Of a stretch of DNA of 64,000 bases, positions 39,800 to 50,117 are shown one piece after another (the first letter of the stretch is position 1; every line of letters starts with the position of its first letter). The stretch lies in contig NZ_QICN01000007.1 in assembly GCF_003201205.1 (NCBI RefSeq), forward strand, positions 1 to 64,000, in the 5' to 3' direction. Under the pieces are notes generated by a model. The model ran no database searches. It was not told the origin of the DNA and saw only the letters and a list, made by a program, of their open reading frames with translations. The DNA is from Sinimarinibacterium flocculans (GTDB lineage Bacteria; Pseudomonadota; Gammaproteobacteria; Nevskiales; Nevskiaceae). A program made the position numbers and the translations under genes.

Positions 39800-41560
39800 A
39801 TGCTGGCCGCAGGGACGCAGCTGGGGAAGTACAGGATCGTTCGCCTGCTTGGACGCGGCGGCATGGCGGACGTCTACGAGGCCGAGGACGCCATGCTCGG
39901 CCGCCGCGTCGCACTCAAGGTGCTGCCACCGGAGTTCGGACGCGACGACAAGGCCGTCACGCGCTTCCAGAAGGAGGTGCGGGCAGCCGCCGTCCTCAAC
40001 CATGCCGGCATCGTCACCGTCTATGACGTCGCCCAGGAACAGGGCCTGCACTACTACGCCATGCGCCTGCTCGCCGGCGGCGATCTGCGTGAACGCATCG
40101 AGCACGGCCTGACGCCGGAACAGGCACTGGGCGTGCTGCACCAGCTCGCCGGCGCCTTCGCGCACGCGCACGCCGCCGGCTTCGTGCACCGCGACGTCAA
40201 ACCGGAGAACATCCTGTTCGACGAACAGGGCCGCGCCGTGCTCACCGACTTCGGCATCGCCAAGGCGATCTCGTCGAGCGCCAAGATGACGGCGACGGGC
40301 GTCTCCATCGGCACGCCACGCTACATCAGCCCGGAACAGGCGCGCGGCAAGCCGGTGGACGCGAGGGCGGACCTGTACAGCCTCGGCGTGATCCTGTTCG
40401 AGATGCTCGCCGGCCGCACGCCGTTCGACGCCGAGGATTCGCTGGCGCTGATCTTCAAGCACGTGACGGAGCCGGTGCCGCGGCTGCCGCCGCAACTCGA
40501 GCGCTATCAGCCGCTGGTCGACACACTGATGGCCAAGGAGCCGGACGAGCGGCCGGCGTCGGCGGAGGACGTGCAGGCGATGGTGCAGCCGTTCCTGCCG
40601 GCCGAGCGCTCGCTGCGGCTGCCCGCCCTCAAGACGGCGCCCGCTGCCCCGGCCAACGAGCGCGTCGTGACTGCCGAGCGCCGGTACGCCGAGCAGCTCG
40701 CCGAGGAAGAACAGCGTCAGAAGCGTGAAGCGCAGCGTCGCGGTTCCGACGCCATGCCGCAGCCTGCGCCCGCTGCCGCGCCGCCGCCCCCGGCGCCCCC
40801 GCCACCCTCCGAGCCCGCGCCGGCCCGGACTGCGCCGCCGCCTCGCGATCGCGGTGCCGCACCGCCGCCGGCGTCCGGGCCGTCAGCACGTGTCGCGACG
40901 GCGCCGTCGGCGATGCGCTGGCTGCCCCTGCTCGCGGCGGCCGTCGGGCTGCTGCTGGTCGTCGCTGCGGTCTGGCAACTGCTGCCCGGTGACGCCAGCG
41001 ACGACGGACCGGTGCCGGCGATGACCGGCGACGTCATCGCCGCCGTGGCGCCGGAGAGCGGCGGGACCGACAGCCCTGCCGAACCGCCGCCCACCGTGAT
41101 GCCGGCGGCCGCGCCTGCGCCGACGGACGCCCCGGTCGACGTGGTCGACGAAGGCGATGCGGCCACCGCACTCGAAGCGAACGCCGAGGCGCAGGCGCGC
41201 GAGCAGGCCGAGCGCGAGGCGGCGCAGCGCAAGGCGGCGGCGGAACAGCAGCGCAAACGCCAGCTGGAAGAGGAGCGGCGCGAGCGGGCGGCCGCCACGC
41301 CGACAGCAGCGCCGACGCCGGATCCTGCGATGAGCAAGGCCGAGAGGATGCAATGGGAGCGGGCGCGCTGCGACCGCCACGTCTCCGAGCTGTTCCCCGG
41401 CTGGACCTTCACCTATGCGGAGATCGCCGACTATCCCGGCGTGAAGAAGCAGCAGAGCGGCTACGTCGAGACGCCGCCGCTGGCGGCCGACTACGGCGCG
41501 ATGCAGCGCTATATCATCGACCCGAACGGCTGCATCGTCGGCACGCTGCCGGCGCAGTGA
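39800..41560 (+). CDS. Membrane Ser/Thr protein kinase with C-terminal extracytoplasmic region
   Basis: A 586-residue protein. The Hanks-type kinase domain (about residues 9-270) has the glycine loop GRGGMADVYEA, Lys40 in VALKVL, HRDVKPEN (His130-Asp132) and DFGIAK. A Pro/Ala-rich linker and a single membrane helix (about 374-395) follow. The outer part is a charged, Gln/Arg-rich coiled coil (QRKAAAEQQRKRQLEEERR) ending in a short cysteine-containing segment (CDRHVSELFPGWTF). No PASTA repeats are seen. The signal sensed is unknown. Confidence 0.85.
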   Translation: MLAAGTQLGKYRIVRLLGRGGMADVYEAEDAMLGRRVALKVLPPEFGRDDKAVTRFQKEVRAAAVLNHAGIVTVYDVAQEQGLHYYAMRLLAGGDLRERIEHGLTPEQALGVLHQLAGAFAHAHAAGFVHRDVKPENILFDEQGRAVLTDFGIAKAISSSAKMTATGVSIGTPRYISPEQARGKPVDARADLYSLGVILFEMLAGRTPFDAEDSLALIFKHVTEPVPRLPPQLERYQPLVDTLMAKEPDERPASAEDVQAMVQPFLPAERSLRLPALKTAPAAPANERVVTAERRYAEQLAEEEQRQKREAQRRGSDAMPQPAPAAAPPPPAPPPPSEPAPARTAPPPRDRGAAPPPASGPSARVATAPSAMRWLPLLAAAVGLLLVVAAVWQLLPGDASDDGPVPAMTGDVIAAVAPESGGTDSPAEPPPTVMPAAAPAPTDAPVDVVDEGDAATALEANAEAQAREQAEREAAQRKAAAEQQRKRQLEEERRERAAATPTAAPTPDPAMSKAERMQWERARCDRHVSELFPGWTFTYAEIADYPGVKKQQSGYVETPPLAADYGAMQRYIIDPNGCIVGTLPAQ

Positions 41561-41584
41561 GCCGCCAGGGGACCAGCCAAGGGG

Positions 41585-41995
41585 CTAGGCGTTGGAGCTG
41601 TCGTTGATCGAATCGATCGCACGCAGCACGTCGGTGCGCGAGATCAGGCCGACCAGGCGGTTGTCCTCGACCACCGGGTAGCGCCGGTAGGGCTTGTCGA
41701 GAAACATCTTCGCCAAGTCGAGAATCGACAGGTCGGTGTCGACGGTCACCGGGTTCTTCGACATGAAGTCGGCGACCTTGCCGCCCATCACGCCGTGATA
41801 GCTGGCGTGGATCGCCACCTTGAGGCAGTCGTGCTCGGACAGGATGCCGATGACGTTGCCCAGATTGTCGAGAACCGGCGCGCCGGAATAGCCCCGGTCG
41901 GCCAGCTGGTGGATCGCCGTCATCACGTCCATGTCGGGCCTGAAGGTCAGCAGGCTCTCGGCCATGAAGTCCCGCACCGTGATCGAATGCAGCAT
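41585..41995 (-). CDS. CBS-domain protein
   Basis: A 136-residue protein made of two CBS repeats (FMAESLLTFRPDMDVMTAIH with YSGAPVLD, and FMSKNPVTVDTDLSILDLAK with YRRYPVVED). Paired CBS domains bind adenine nucleotides and regulate partners. GAGGGG precedes the ATG at 41995. It lies between the kinase and nqrM; no fused enzymatic domain is present. Confidence 0.85.
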   Translation of the reverse strand: MLHSITVRDFMAESLLTFRPDMDVMTAIHQLADRGYSGAPVLDNLGNVIGILSEHDCLKVAIHASYHGVMGGKVADFMSKNPVTVDTDLSILDLAKMFLDKPYRRYPVVEDNRLVGLISRTDVLRAIDSINDSSNA

Positions 41996-42017
41996 TGCGT
42001 TTCCCCTCGCCCGAATG

Positions 42018-42206
42018 TCAGCGCTGCTGCGGTTCTTCCGGTCCGCAGGCCTCGGTTTTGCCGCAGACCTCGCAGACGCCGCCGGTGAACGCCGCCTGGC
42101 TCGCACACGTGCCCTTGAGTTCGCGACCGCGCACCAGCCAGCCGATGCCCAAGCCGGCGAGCGCCAGGCCGAAGAGCGTGAAGACGGCGAGGAAGGTCGT
42201 GATCAT
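42018..42206 (-). CDS. nqrM: Na+-NQR maturation protein NqrM
   Basis: A 62-residue protein with one N-terminal membrane helix (TFLAVFTLFGLALAGLGIGW) and four cysteines at 34, 45, 48 and 54 (GTCA, CEVC, ACG). This matches NqrM (DUF539), required in Vibrio for Fe insertion into the NqrD/NqrE interface of Na+-NQR. Its location 175 bases after nqrF on the same strand supports the call. Confidence 0.85.
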   Translation of the reverse strand: MITTFLAVFTLFGLALAGLGIGWLVRGRELKGTCASQAAFTGGVCEVCGKTEACGPEEPQQR

Positions 42207-42276
42207 GGGGGGAGTGTCGCGCTAGTGGTGGGTGGGTGCAAGCGTGCTTCTGCGAAGCGTTGTGCCGGCCATCCAT

Positions 42277-42385
42277 GGCGCAACTTTGCGCCGTTGAACA
42301 AGCCCCTGGGCGGCCATCCTTGGCCGCCCGTGATCAAACCGCTGCGAATGTCCACCGGACATTCGCACGCTTGCGGTTTGATCAC
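42277..42385 (-). terminator. Hairpin-rich extragenic repeat at the end of the nqr operon
   Basis: Three stems follow each other: GGCGCAA/TTGCGCC (42277-42292), GGGCGGCCA/TGGCCGCCC (42308-42329) and a long stem at 42330-42385, where GTGATCAAACCGC pairs with its complement and an inner GCGAATGTCC/GGACATTCGC caps it with an ACC loop. The long stem overlaps the nqrF stop. It is a likely terminator and resembles the elements at 46971-47162. Confidence 0.6.
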
Positions 42386-43605
42386 CCCCCGAAGTCATCC
42401 AGCATGATGTCTTTGCGCTCGACGCCGAGGTCGAGCAGCATCTTGATGACGGCGGCATTCATCACCGGCGGGCCGCACATGTAGTACTCGCAATCCTCGG
42501 GCGCCTTGTGGTGCTTGAGGTAGTTGTCGAACAGCACGTTGTGGATGAAGCCGGTGTGGCCGGTCCAGTTGTCCTCGGGCAGCGGCTCGGACAGCGCGAC
42601 GTGCCATTCGAAGTTCGGATTCTCCGCGGCGATCCTGTCGAAGTCCTCGACATAGAACATCTCGCGCTTGGAACGCGCGCCGTACCAGAACGAGACCTTG
42701 CGCTTGGTCTTCAGGCGCAGGAATTGGTCGAGCAGGTGCGAGCGCATCGGCGCCATGCCGGCGCCGCCACCGACGAACACCATCTCCTTGTCGGTGTCGC
42801 GCGCGAAGAACTCGCCGAACGGGCCGGAGATCGTGACCTTGTCACCCGGCTTGAGGTTGAAGATGTAGCTCGACATCTTGCCCGGCGGGACGTTCGGCAG
42901 CTTCGGCGGCGGGCTGGCGATACGCACATTGAGCATGATGATGCCCAGCTCCTCGGGATAGTTCGCCATCGAGTACGCGCGTTCCAGCGGCTCGGTGACC
43001 TTGGACGTGTACTGCCAGAGGTTGAACTTGTCCCAATCCTCGCGGAACTGCGGTTCGACGTCGAAATCCTTGTAGTGCACCTCGTGCGCCGGGCATTCGA
43101 TCTGGATGTAGCCGCCGGCGCGGAAATTCACGCGTTCGCCCGGCGGCAGTTCCAGCACCAGCTCCTTGATGAAGGTCGCGACGTTGTGGTTCGAGCGCAC
43201 CGTGCACTCCCACTTCTTGACCCCGAAAACCTCCTCCGGGATCTCGATCTTCATGTTCTGCTTGACCGCGACCTGGCAGGACAGGCGATCACCCTCGCGC
43301 GCCTCGCGCTTGGTGATGTGGTTGAGCTCGGTCGGCAGGATGTTGCCACCGCCTTCGAAGATCTTGACGCGGCACTGCGCGCAGGAGCCGCCGCCGCCGC
43401 AGGCCGACGGCACATAGAGGCCGCAGCCGGCCAGCGACTGCAGCAGCTTGCCGCCGACGGGCACCTCGACCTCGCGCTCGTGGTTGATCAGCAGCTTGAC
43501 GTTGCCGGCCGGCACCAGCCGGTCCTTGGCGAACTGGATGACCACGACCAGCGCGAGGATCACGCCGGTGAAGACCGCAACGCCCAGACCGATTTCGAGA
43601 AACAT
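42382..43605 (-). CDS. nqrF: Na+-NQR subunit F (NADH dehydrogenase flavoprotein)
   Basis: A 407-residue subunit that takes electrons from NADH. The N-terminal membrane helix is followed by a [2Fe-2S] ferredoxin domain ([10 protein letters not shown] plus a downstream Cys) and a flavodoxin reductase-like FAD/NADH domain ([11 protein letters not shown] for FAD). It lies 12 bases after nqrE. Confidence 0.96.
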   Translation of the reverse strand: MFLEIGLGVAVFTGVILALVVVIQFAKDRLVPAGNVKLLINHEREVEVPVGGKLLQSLAGCGLYVPSACGGGGSCAQCRVKIFEGGGNILPTELNHITKREAREGDRLSCQVAVKQNMKIEIPEEVFGVKKWECTVRSNHNVATFIKELVLELPPGERVNFRAGGYIQIECPAHEVHYKDFDVEPQFREDWDKFNLWQYTSKVTEPLERAYSMANYPEELGIIMLNVRIASPPPKLPNVPPGKMSSYIFNLKPGDKVTISGPFGEFFARDTDKEMVFVGGGAGMAPMRSHLLDQFLRLKTKRKVSFWYGARSKREMFYVEDFDRIAAENPNFEWHVALSEPLPEDNWTGHTGFIHNVLFDNYLKHHKAPEDCEYYMCGPPVMNAAVIKMLLDLGVERKDIMLDDFGG

Positions 43606-43617
43606 GTCGCTAGCCCC

Positions 43618-44226
43618 TTAAAGCTGGATGCCCGAGAAGGCCATGAAGCCGAATGCGAGCAGGCCCGAGGAGATGAAGGTGATGCCCAGGCCCTGCAGCG
43701 CCGGCGGCACGTCCGAGTACTTGAGCTTCTCGCGCACGCCGGCCAGCAGCACGATCGCCAGCGCCCACGAGGCGCCGGACGACACGCCATAGACGCAGGC
43801 CTCGGGGAAGGTGTAGTCGCGCTCGACCATGAACAGCGAGCCACCGAGGATCGCGCAGTTCACGGTGATCAGCGGCAGGAACACGCCGAGCGCCGCGTAC
43901 AGCGCCGGCACGTACTTGTCGAGCGTCATCTCGAGAATCTGCACCGAGGCGGCGATCACGCCGATGTACAGGATCAGACCGAGGAAGCTCAGATCGGTGT
44001 TCGGCAGGCCCGCCCACGACAGCGCACCCGGCTTGAGCACGTACTGGAACAGCAGGTTGTTCAGCGGCATCGTCAGCGACTGCACCGCGATCACCGCCAC
44101 GCCCAGGCCGATCGCGGTCTCGATCTTCTTCGAGATCGCGAGGAAGGTGCACATGCCGAGGAAGAACGCGAGCGCGAGGTTCTCGACGAACAGCGAGCGG
44201 ATCGCGAGGTTGATGTAATGCTCCAT
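43618..44226 (-). CDS. nqrE: Na+-NQR subunit E
   Basis: A 202-residue integral membrane subunit with six hydrophobic segments, starting [20 protein letters not shown]. With NqrD it forms the Na+-translocation region that holds the membrane-embedded iron centre; the GMC and NCAILGG segments supply cysteines. Confidence 0.95.
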   Translation of the reverse strand: MEHYINLAIRSLFVENLALAFFLGMCTFLAISKKIETAIGLGVAVIAVQSLTMPLNNLLFQYVLKPGALSWAGLPNTDLSFLGLILYIGVIAASVQILEMTLDKYVPALYAALGVFLPLITVNCAILGGSLFMVERDYTFPEACVYGVSSGASWALAIVLLAGVREKLKYSDVPPALQGLGITFISSGLLAFGFMAFSGIQL

Positions 44227-44238
44227 GGCGATCTCTCC

Positions 44239-44910
44239 TTAATGCGCTTCGGCGCCGTGCGCCTGGCCGGCCTGGATGCGGAAATCCGGCTTCTCGACCT
44301 GCTCGGGCTTCCATGTCCGCACGGCCCAGATCACCAGGCCGATCAGGAAGAACGCCGACGGCGGCAGCAGCAGCAGGCCGTTGGGCACGTACCAGCCGCC
44401 CTCGGTGGCCAGCGGCAGGATCTCGACCCCCAGCAGCTTGCCGGAACCGAACAGCTCGCGGATCACCGCGAGCACGATCAGGATCGCCGAGTAGCCGAGC
44501 CCGTTGCCCAGTCCGTCGAGGAACGATGGCCACGGCGGGTTGGAGATCGCGAAGGCTTCGAGGCGGCCCATGACGATGCAGTTGGTGATGATCAGGCCGA
44601 CGAACACCGACAGCGGCTTGGACTGCTCGTAGGCCACGGCCTTGAGCGTCTGGTCGACGAGGATCACCAGCGTGGCCACGATGGTCATCTGCGCGATGAT
44701 GCGCACGCTCGACGGCACGTAGTTGCGGATCGTGCTGTAGAACAGGTTCGACAGCGCGGTCACCATCGTCAGGCCCACGCACATGATCAGCGCGGTCTCG
44801 AGCTTGCTGGTGACGGCCAGCGCCGAACAGATGCCGAGCACCTGTAGGATGATCGGATTGTTGTCGGCGATCGGCGAGAGAACGATCTTCTTGGCTTTCA
44901 CATCGGACAT
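44239..44910 (-). CDS. nqrD: Na+-NQR subunit D
   Basis: A 223-residue membrane subunit homologous to NqrE, with the [20 protein letters not shown] region and the NCIVMGR motif. It pairs with NqrE around the iron centre. It lies between nqrC and nqrE with short spacers. Confidence 0.95.
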   Translation of the reverse strand: MSDVKAKKIVLSPIADNNPIILQVLGICSALAVTSKLETALIMCVGLTMVTALSNLFYSTIRNYVPSSVRIIAQMTIVATLVILVDQTLKAVAYEQSKPLSVFVGLIITNCIVMGRLEAFAISNPPWPSFLDGLGNGLGYSAILIVLAVIRELFGSGKLLGVEILPLATEGGWYVPNGLLLLPPSAFFLIGLVIWAVRTWKPEQVEKPDFRIQAGQAHGAEAH

Positions 44911-44920
44911 GGCTGGGACC

Positions 44921-45724
44921 TCAGGCTGAGGGCGCGGCGGCGGCGCCCGCGTGCTGCGTCGCGAGGCGCTCGAGGAAGGGTTTGAAGCCGTCTTCGGACA
45001 TCCAGTAGCGGACGAGGTTGCTGACGCCGTCGGACGTCAGCGTCGCGCCGGCCAGCGCGTCGACCTTGTGTTCGGCATCGGGGGCCTGCGGGTCGACGCC
45101 GCCCTTGACCAGGCGCAGCGCCACTTCGCCCTGCTCGTCGTAGACCTTCTTGCCCGACCACAGCTGCTTCCAGTTCGGATTGTCGACCTCGCCGCCGAGG
45201 CCCGGGGTCTCCGAATGCTGGTAGAAGTTGATGCCGACGACGGTGTTGCCGTCGGACTCGACCGCAAGAAAGCCGTAGAGCGTCGACCACAGGCCGTAAC
45301 CGTTGACCGGCAGGATCACCGTGCGCGGCGTGCCGTCGTCGTTGTAGAGCATGTACACGGTGGCGTACTTCGGCCGGTACTTGATCTTGGCGATGTCGGC
45401 GCTGCCGAGAATCATCTGCCCGCCCTGTGCCGGGTCCTTGGCGGCCGAGTACTGATCGTAGGTGGCGGGGTCCACGTCCTCGACGATTGCCCCCGTGTCG
45501 AGCTCGACCACCTTCGGCGTGATCTGCTTGAAGGCCTCGTCGATGTTCATGCCCGGCTCGTACATGTTCACGACGCGCAGGATGTTCTTGCGCTTGTCGT
45601 CGAGCTTCGAGGCCTGCTGGACCGGGCGCAGCGCGATCGCCGCCACGGTCACCAGCAGCGAGCACACGAAGCACAGCACGCCGGCGACGATCAGGGCGTT
45701 GGCCTTGGTGTCCTTGATTGCCAT
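44921..45724 (-). CDS. nqrC: Na+-NQR subunit C (covalent FMN)
   Basis: A 267-residue subunit with one N-terminal membrane helix ([19 protein letters not shown]) and an outer FMN domain. The covalent FMN site is the Thr of [12 protein letters not shown], matching SGAT-type motifs, flavinylated by ApbE encoded elsewhere. The start at 45724 is chosen because the membrane helix begins there. Confidence 0.95.
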   Translation of the reverse strand: MAIKDTKANALIVAGVLCFVCSLLVTVAAIALRPVQQASKLDDKRKNILRVVNMYEPGMNIDEAFKQITPKVVELDTGAIVEDVDPATYDQYSAAKDPAQGGQMILGSADIAKIKYRPKYATVYMLYNDDGTPRTVILPVNGYGLWSTLYGFLAVESDGNTVVGINFYQHSETPGLGGEVDNPNWKQLWSGKKVYDEQGEVALRLVKGGVDPQAPDAEHKVDALAGATLTSDGVSNLVRYWMSEDGFKPFLERLATQHAGAAAAPSA

Positions 45725-45734
45725 GAGCGGTCCT

Positions 45735-46952
45735 TTAGTTCGTGGCCAGACGGCGCTGGCGGCGCGCGACGTTGGCGCGCACGACGCCGTAGTCGAACAG
45801 CGGCGCAAAGATGTTGCCCAGCAGGATCGCGAGCATCACCGATTCCGGGAACGCCGGGTTGATCACGCGCACCAGCACGACCATGACGCCGCAGAACGCG
45901 CCGAAGATCCAGCGTCCGACGTCGGTGTGCGCCGCGGAGACCGGGTCGGTGGCCATGAACATCAGGCCGAAGGCGAAGCCGCCGACGGTCAGATGCCAGT
46001 GCCACGGGAACGCGCTCATCGGGTTGTCGCTCGAGCCGACCAGGTTGAACAGCAGCGTCGCAGCGATCATGCCGAACAGCATGCCGAACACGATGCGGTA
46101 GCTGGCGATGCCGGTATAGAGCAGGAAGGCGCCACCGATGAAGATCGCCAGCGCCGACACCTCGCCGACGCTGCCCTGCTCGATACCGATGAAGGTCTGC
46201 ATCCAGGTCAGGCCGGTGTCCTTGACCGCCTCGAGACCGCCGAGCTTGGCGATGCCCAGCGTCGTCGCCGACGTGAAGCCGTCGACGGCGGTCCACACCG
46301 CGTCGCCCGAGTGCTGCGCCGGGTAGGCGAAGTACAGGAAGGCGCGGCCGGTGAGCGCCGGATTCAGGAAGTTCTTGCCGGTGCCGCCGAAGATCTCCTT
46401 GCCGATCACCACGCCGAAGCTGATGCCGAGCGCGACCTGCCACAGCGGCACCGTCGGCGGCAGGATCAGCGAGAACAGGATCGAGGTGACGAAGAAGCCC
46501 TCGTTGATCTCGTGGCGGCGCACGGTCGCGAACACGACCTCCCAGAAGCCGCCGACGACGAAGGTCACGATGTAGACCGGCAGCCACAACCAGAAGCCGT
46601 ACCAGAAGCAGTCCCAGATGCTGCCGGGGTCGAATCCGGCGCCGACCAGGTGCAGCATCGCCACCAGCCAGCCGTCGGCCTGGCTGCGGCCGAGCTCGGC
46701 CAGCGCGGTGTTGGCCTGGTAGCCCACGTTCCAGCAACCCATCGCGATCGCCGGGAAGGTCGCCAGCCAGACGTAGATCATCACCCGCTTGAGGTCGATG
46801 CCGTCGCGCACGTGCGGCGCGGCACGGGTCACGTCACCCGGCGAGTAGGCGATGGTGTCCACCGCCTCGTACAGGGGGTAGAACTTCTCGAAACGGCCGC
46901 CCTTCTTGAACAGCGGCTCGACGCGGTCGAGAAAGTTTCGCAGTGCTGACAT
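45735..46952 (-). CDS. nqrB: Na+-NQR subunit B (covalent FMN, quinone side)
   Basis: A 405-residue polytopic subunit. The FMN-Thr motif lies in DGFTSATTLG (S-A-T-T). Its N-terminus carries the cytoplasmic helix before the first membrane segment (KRVMIYVWLATFPAIAMG). It is separated from nqrA by an unusual 223-bp gap with hairpins. Confidence 0.95.
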   Translation of the reverse strand: MSALRNFLDRVEPLFKKGGRFEKFYPLYEAVDTIAYSPGDVTRAAPHVRDGIDLKRVMIYVWLATFPAIAMGCWNVGYQANTALAELGRSQADGWLVAMLHLVGAGFDPGSIWDCFWYGFWLWLPVYIVTFVVGGFWEVVFATVRRHEINEGFFVTSILFSLILPPTVPLWQVALGISFGVVIGKEIFGGTGKNFLNPALTGRAFLYFAYPAQHSGDAVWTAVDGFTSATTLGIAKLGGLEAVKDTGLTWMQTFIGIEQGSVGEVSALAIFIGGAFLLYTGIASYRIVFGMLFGMIAATLLFNLVGSSDNPMSAFPWHWHLTVGGFAFGLMFMATDPVSAAHTDVGRWIFGAFCGVMVVLVRVINPAFPESVMLAILLGNIFAPLFDYGVVRANVARRQRRLATN

Positions 46953-47175
46953 AGTTAACCTGCCTCGGTTGACGCATCCGGCGGCGTTGCCGGAAGGCGT
47001 CTTTCAGTTCCGTTCGGGCGGCGCCGTGTGGGCCGTCCGTGGCGCGACCTCGTCCATTGTCGCCAAGCCCTGCCCGGGCATCCATGCCTGGGCGTTCATC
47101 CGGCCCCGGAGCACAGCTCCGGGGCGTTCCCCGGCGCAGAAAAGTGCCACCGGCACTTTTCTGGCCCGCGCCGGC
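46953..47175. repeat. Hairpin cluster in the nqrA-nqrB gap
   Basis: No gene fits here. There are three stems: GACGC/GCGTC enclosing CCGGC/GCCGG (46971-47001), CCCCGGAGC/GCTCCGGGG (47104-47124) and AGAAAAGTGCC/GGCACTTTTCT (47138-47162). The last is terminator-like but sits inside the operon. The CCTGGGCG..CATCC context also occurs near 42306. Confidence 0.6.
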
Positions 47176-48531
47176 TCACCCCTCCTGCTCGATCTGCTCG
47201 AGGTTGGCGCGCAGGATCGGGCCGTAGTCGTGCTTGCCGACGCAGACGTACGAGCACAGCGCCAGATCCTCTTCGTCCAGCTCCAGCGCGCCCAGCGCCT
47301 GCGCGGCGTCGGTGTCGCGGACCAGCAGCGCGCGCAGCAGCGGCGTCGCCAGCATGTCGAGCGGCATCACCTTCTCGTAGTTGCCGATCGGCACCATCGC
47401 ACGCGGCGAACCATTGGTCGAGGTGTTCATCGCCATGCGCCGCCGGCCGCGGCTGAACGCGGAAAAGAACACGTTCAGCACCGAGTGGCGGTCGCCGGCC
47501 GGGTTGATCCAGCCCAGCAGCCGGCGCTCGCGACCCTCGGCGAGCACCGTAATCTGCGAGTTGTAGCGGCCCAGGTAGTTGCCCCAGCCCCGCGCCTCGC
47601 GGCCGCCGAACACAGAACCCGACAGCGGCCGTGCCTCGCCGGACTTGATCTCCGGCGTGATCAGCTCGGACAGACAGGCGCCCAGACGGGTGCGCAGCAA
47701 CCGCGGCTTGACCACCTGCGGCCCGCCGAGCGCGACGACGCGCGTCGGATCGATCCGCCCCGTGGTGAACAGCCGGCCGATCGCGACCACGTCCTGCGGC
47801 CCGAGATACCAGTTGCCGCGCGCGGCGCCCACCGGCTTGAGGAAATGCATGTGCGTGCCGACGAGCCCAGCCGGATGCGGCCCCTCGAACTCGGCGACGC
47901 GGATCTGCGGCAGCTCGGGCACCGGAACGGCGGCGCCGGGCGCCTTGCAGACGTAGAGTTCGTCGGCCAGTCGCGCGAGCACAGTCAGGCCGTTGCGGAA
48001 ATCGTCCTCCTGCCCGCGCAGGACCACGGCCGGATCGGCGGCGAGCGGCCGGGTGTCGATGCAGGGCACGAAGATCGCCGCCGGCGTCGCGTCGACCTTC
48101 GGCACACGCGAATAAGGACGCGTACGCAGGGCCGTCCACAGGCCGGAAGTCCGCAGCTGCTCGCGCACCTCGTCGGCGTCGATCGCGCCGAGCTGGTCCG
48201 CGGACCAGGACTTGAAGGTGATCTCGTCATTGCCGTCGAGGCGGATCACGACCGATTGGAGCACGCGGCGTGCACCACGATTGATCGCGACGACCTCGCC
48301 GGCGCCCGGTGCGGTGTGCAGGACGCCCGGCCGGCGCTTGTCCTCGAACAGCGGCTGGCCCAGTTTGACCCGGTCGCCGACCTCGACGTACATCGTCGGC
48401 TTGAGGTCGATGTAATCCGCACCGACGACGCCGACGGTGGTCACCGCGGGTGCGTCGTCGATGCTCTGTTCCGGGACACCCTGGAGCGGCAGGTCGAGGC
48501 CCTTTCTGATCTTGATGCGCGTGACATCCAC
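47176..48531 (-). CDS. nqrA: Na+-NQR subunit A
   Basis: A 451-residue peripheral subunit that binds near the quinone site. The N-terminus IKIRKGLDLPLQG is canonical; the start is a GTG at 48531 because the nearby ATG at 48527 is out of frame. It is the first nqr gene, 131 bases after the nuoN stop. Confidence 0.94.
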   Translation of the reverse strand: MDVTRIKIRKGLDLPLQGVPEQSIDDAPAVTTVGVVGADYIDLKPTMYVEVGDRVKLGQPLFEDKRRPGVLHTAPGAGEVVAINRGARRVLQSVVIRLDGNDEITFKSWSADQLGAIDADEVREQLRTSGLWTALRTRPYSRVPKVDATPAAIFVPCIDTRPLAADPAVVLRGQEDDFRNGLTVLARLADELYVCKAPGAAVPVPELPQIRVAEFEGPHPAGLVGTHMHFLKPVGAARGNWYLGPQDVVAIGRLFTTGRIDPTRVVALGGPQVVKPRLLRTRLGACLSELITPEIKSGEARPLSGSVFGGREARGWGNYLGRYNSQITVLAEGRERRLLGWINPAGDRHSVLNVFFSAFSRGRRRMAMNTSTNGSPRAMVPIGNYEKVMPLDMLATPLLRALLVRDTDAAQALGALELDEEDLALCSYVCVGKHDYGPILRANLEQIEQEG

Positions 48532-48662
48532 GAGCGGGCCACCTGTAGTCTGGGTTGCAAAGCGCGCGGATTTTAGTCAATCGATCCCGGTGCCGCCACC
48601 GGGCGCGGGCGCAAGTGCCGGCCGGGAAAGCCGAATTGCCGGTTCGCGCAGGGCGGAGACGC

Positions 48663-50117
48663 TCAGCCGAGCGCGGCGAGAGCCCGGGCGACGGCGCCGG
48701 CCAGCGGCTGCGGCCACACGCCGCCGACGATCAGGGCCACGAGCAGCAGCGCCAGCGCGACGCCGCGGGTGACCGTGATCTCCGACCAGACGGTCTCCGG
48801 CCGCATGCCGCCCGGCCGCGGCAGGAACTGCACCACCACCAGCCGCAGGTAGTAGAACAGGCCCACCGCGCTGCCGAGCACGACGGCGACGGCCAGCACC
48901 CAGGCGTGCCGCTCGACCGCGGCGGCGAGGATGTAGAACTTGGCGAGAAAGCCGACCGTCAGCGGGATGCCGGCCTGCGCGAGCAGCATCGGCGTGAACA
49001 CCGAGGTCACCAGCGGGCGCCGCCAGAACAGGCCACGGTAGTCGTACAGGTGGTCGGCGTCCTCGGCGTTGGCGCCCGGCGACAGCGCGGCGATGGCGCC
49101 GAAGCTGCCCAGGGTCATTACCGCATACGCCGCCACATAGAACAGCACCGCCTCGCGCGCCGTGTCGCCACCCACCAGAAACGGCACCAGCAGGTAGCCG
49201 AAGTGCGCGATCGACGAGTACGCCAGCAGACGCTTGACGTTGTTCTGCTGCAGGGCGGCGAGGTTGCCGACGGCGATGCTGGCGATGGCCAGCGCCGCGA
49301 GCGCCTGCGTCAGCATCGGCGTCTGCGCCAGCGACGCCGCGTCGAGCCAGCGCAGCAGCACGACGGCGACCGCGCCTTTCGAGACCGTCGCCAGGAACCC
49401 GGCCACCGGCGCCGGGGCGCCCTCGTAGACGTCGGCGGTCCACAGATGGAACGGCACCAGCGACAGCTTGAAGGCGAAGCCGACCCAGACCAGGCCCAGC
49501 CCGGCCTGCGCGATCGCGCGATCGCTGCCCTCGCCCGCCGCCAGCAGCGCGCCGAGCGCGTCGAACTGCAGGCTGCCGGTAGCGGCGTAGACCAGCGCGA
49601 AACCGAACAGCAGCGTCGCCGTCGAGGCCGCGGACAGCACCAGGTACTTGATGCCGGCCTCGAGCGGACGCTTGCGCAGCAGGGGATACGCCACCATGCC
49701 CAGCAGCGCGACACCCAGCGTTTCCAGCCCCAGCAGCAGCGTCGCCGCATGGCGTGCCGCGGTCAGCACCATGGCGCCGAGCACCGCCAGCAGGAGCAGC
49801 AGGTACATCTCCTCGCGCCAGCCGTCGTGACGCGCGAGGTACCCGTAGACCAGCAGCACGGTGATCGCACCCGCAGCGGCGAACAGCGCCATGGCAAGGC
49901 GCGCATAGTCGTCGATGACGAGCAGCGGCGTGATCTCGACGGTCGGCTGCGGGATCAGACAGGCTCCGACAGCAAGGATGAAACCCAGCGTCGTCAGCTG
50001 CGCGATCGCGCGGTGATCGCGCTGTGCGGCGATCAAGAGCATCACCAGCACGATGCCGGCCGCCATCAGCAGCAGCGGCGCGCCGGCCAGAAGCTGGACC
50101 TGCAGCGCCGCGCTCAT
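48663..50117 (-). CDS. nuoN: NADH-quinone oxidoreductase subunit N
   Basis: A 484-residue antiporter-like membrane subunit. LLAYSSIAHFGYLLVPFLVG and TPMLLAQAGIPLTVGFLAKF carry the conserved Lys and Pro helices of the proton channel. Its start overlaps nuoM by four bases, and it is the last nuo gene. A CCCGGT/ACCGGG stem (48586-48603) follows. Confidence 0.95.
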   Translation of the reverse strand: MSAALQVQLLAGAPLLLMAAGIVLVMLLIAAQRDHRAIAQLTTLGFILAVGACLIPQPTVEITPLLVIDDYARLAMALFAAAGAITVLLVYGYLARHDGWREEMYLLLLLAVLGAMVLTAARHAATLLLGLETLGVALLGMVAYPLLRKRPLEAGIKYLVLSAASTATLLFGFALVYAATGSLQFDALGALLAAGEGSDRAIAQAGLGLVWVGFAFKLSLVPFHLWTADVYEGAPAPVAGFLATVSKGAVAVVLLRWLDAASLAQTPMLTQALAALAIASIAVGNLAALQQNNVKRLLAYSSIAHFGYLLVPFLVGGDTAREAVLFYVAAYAVMTLGSFGAIAALSPGANAEDADHLYDYRGLFWRRPLVTSVFTPMLLAQAGIPLTVGFLAKFYILAAAVERHAWVLAVAVVLGSAVGLFYYLRLVVVQFLPRPGGMRPETVWSEITVTRGVALALLLVALIVGGVWPQPLAGAVARALAALG

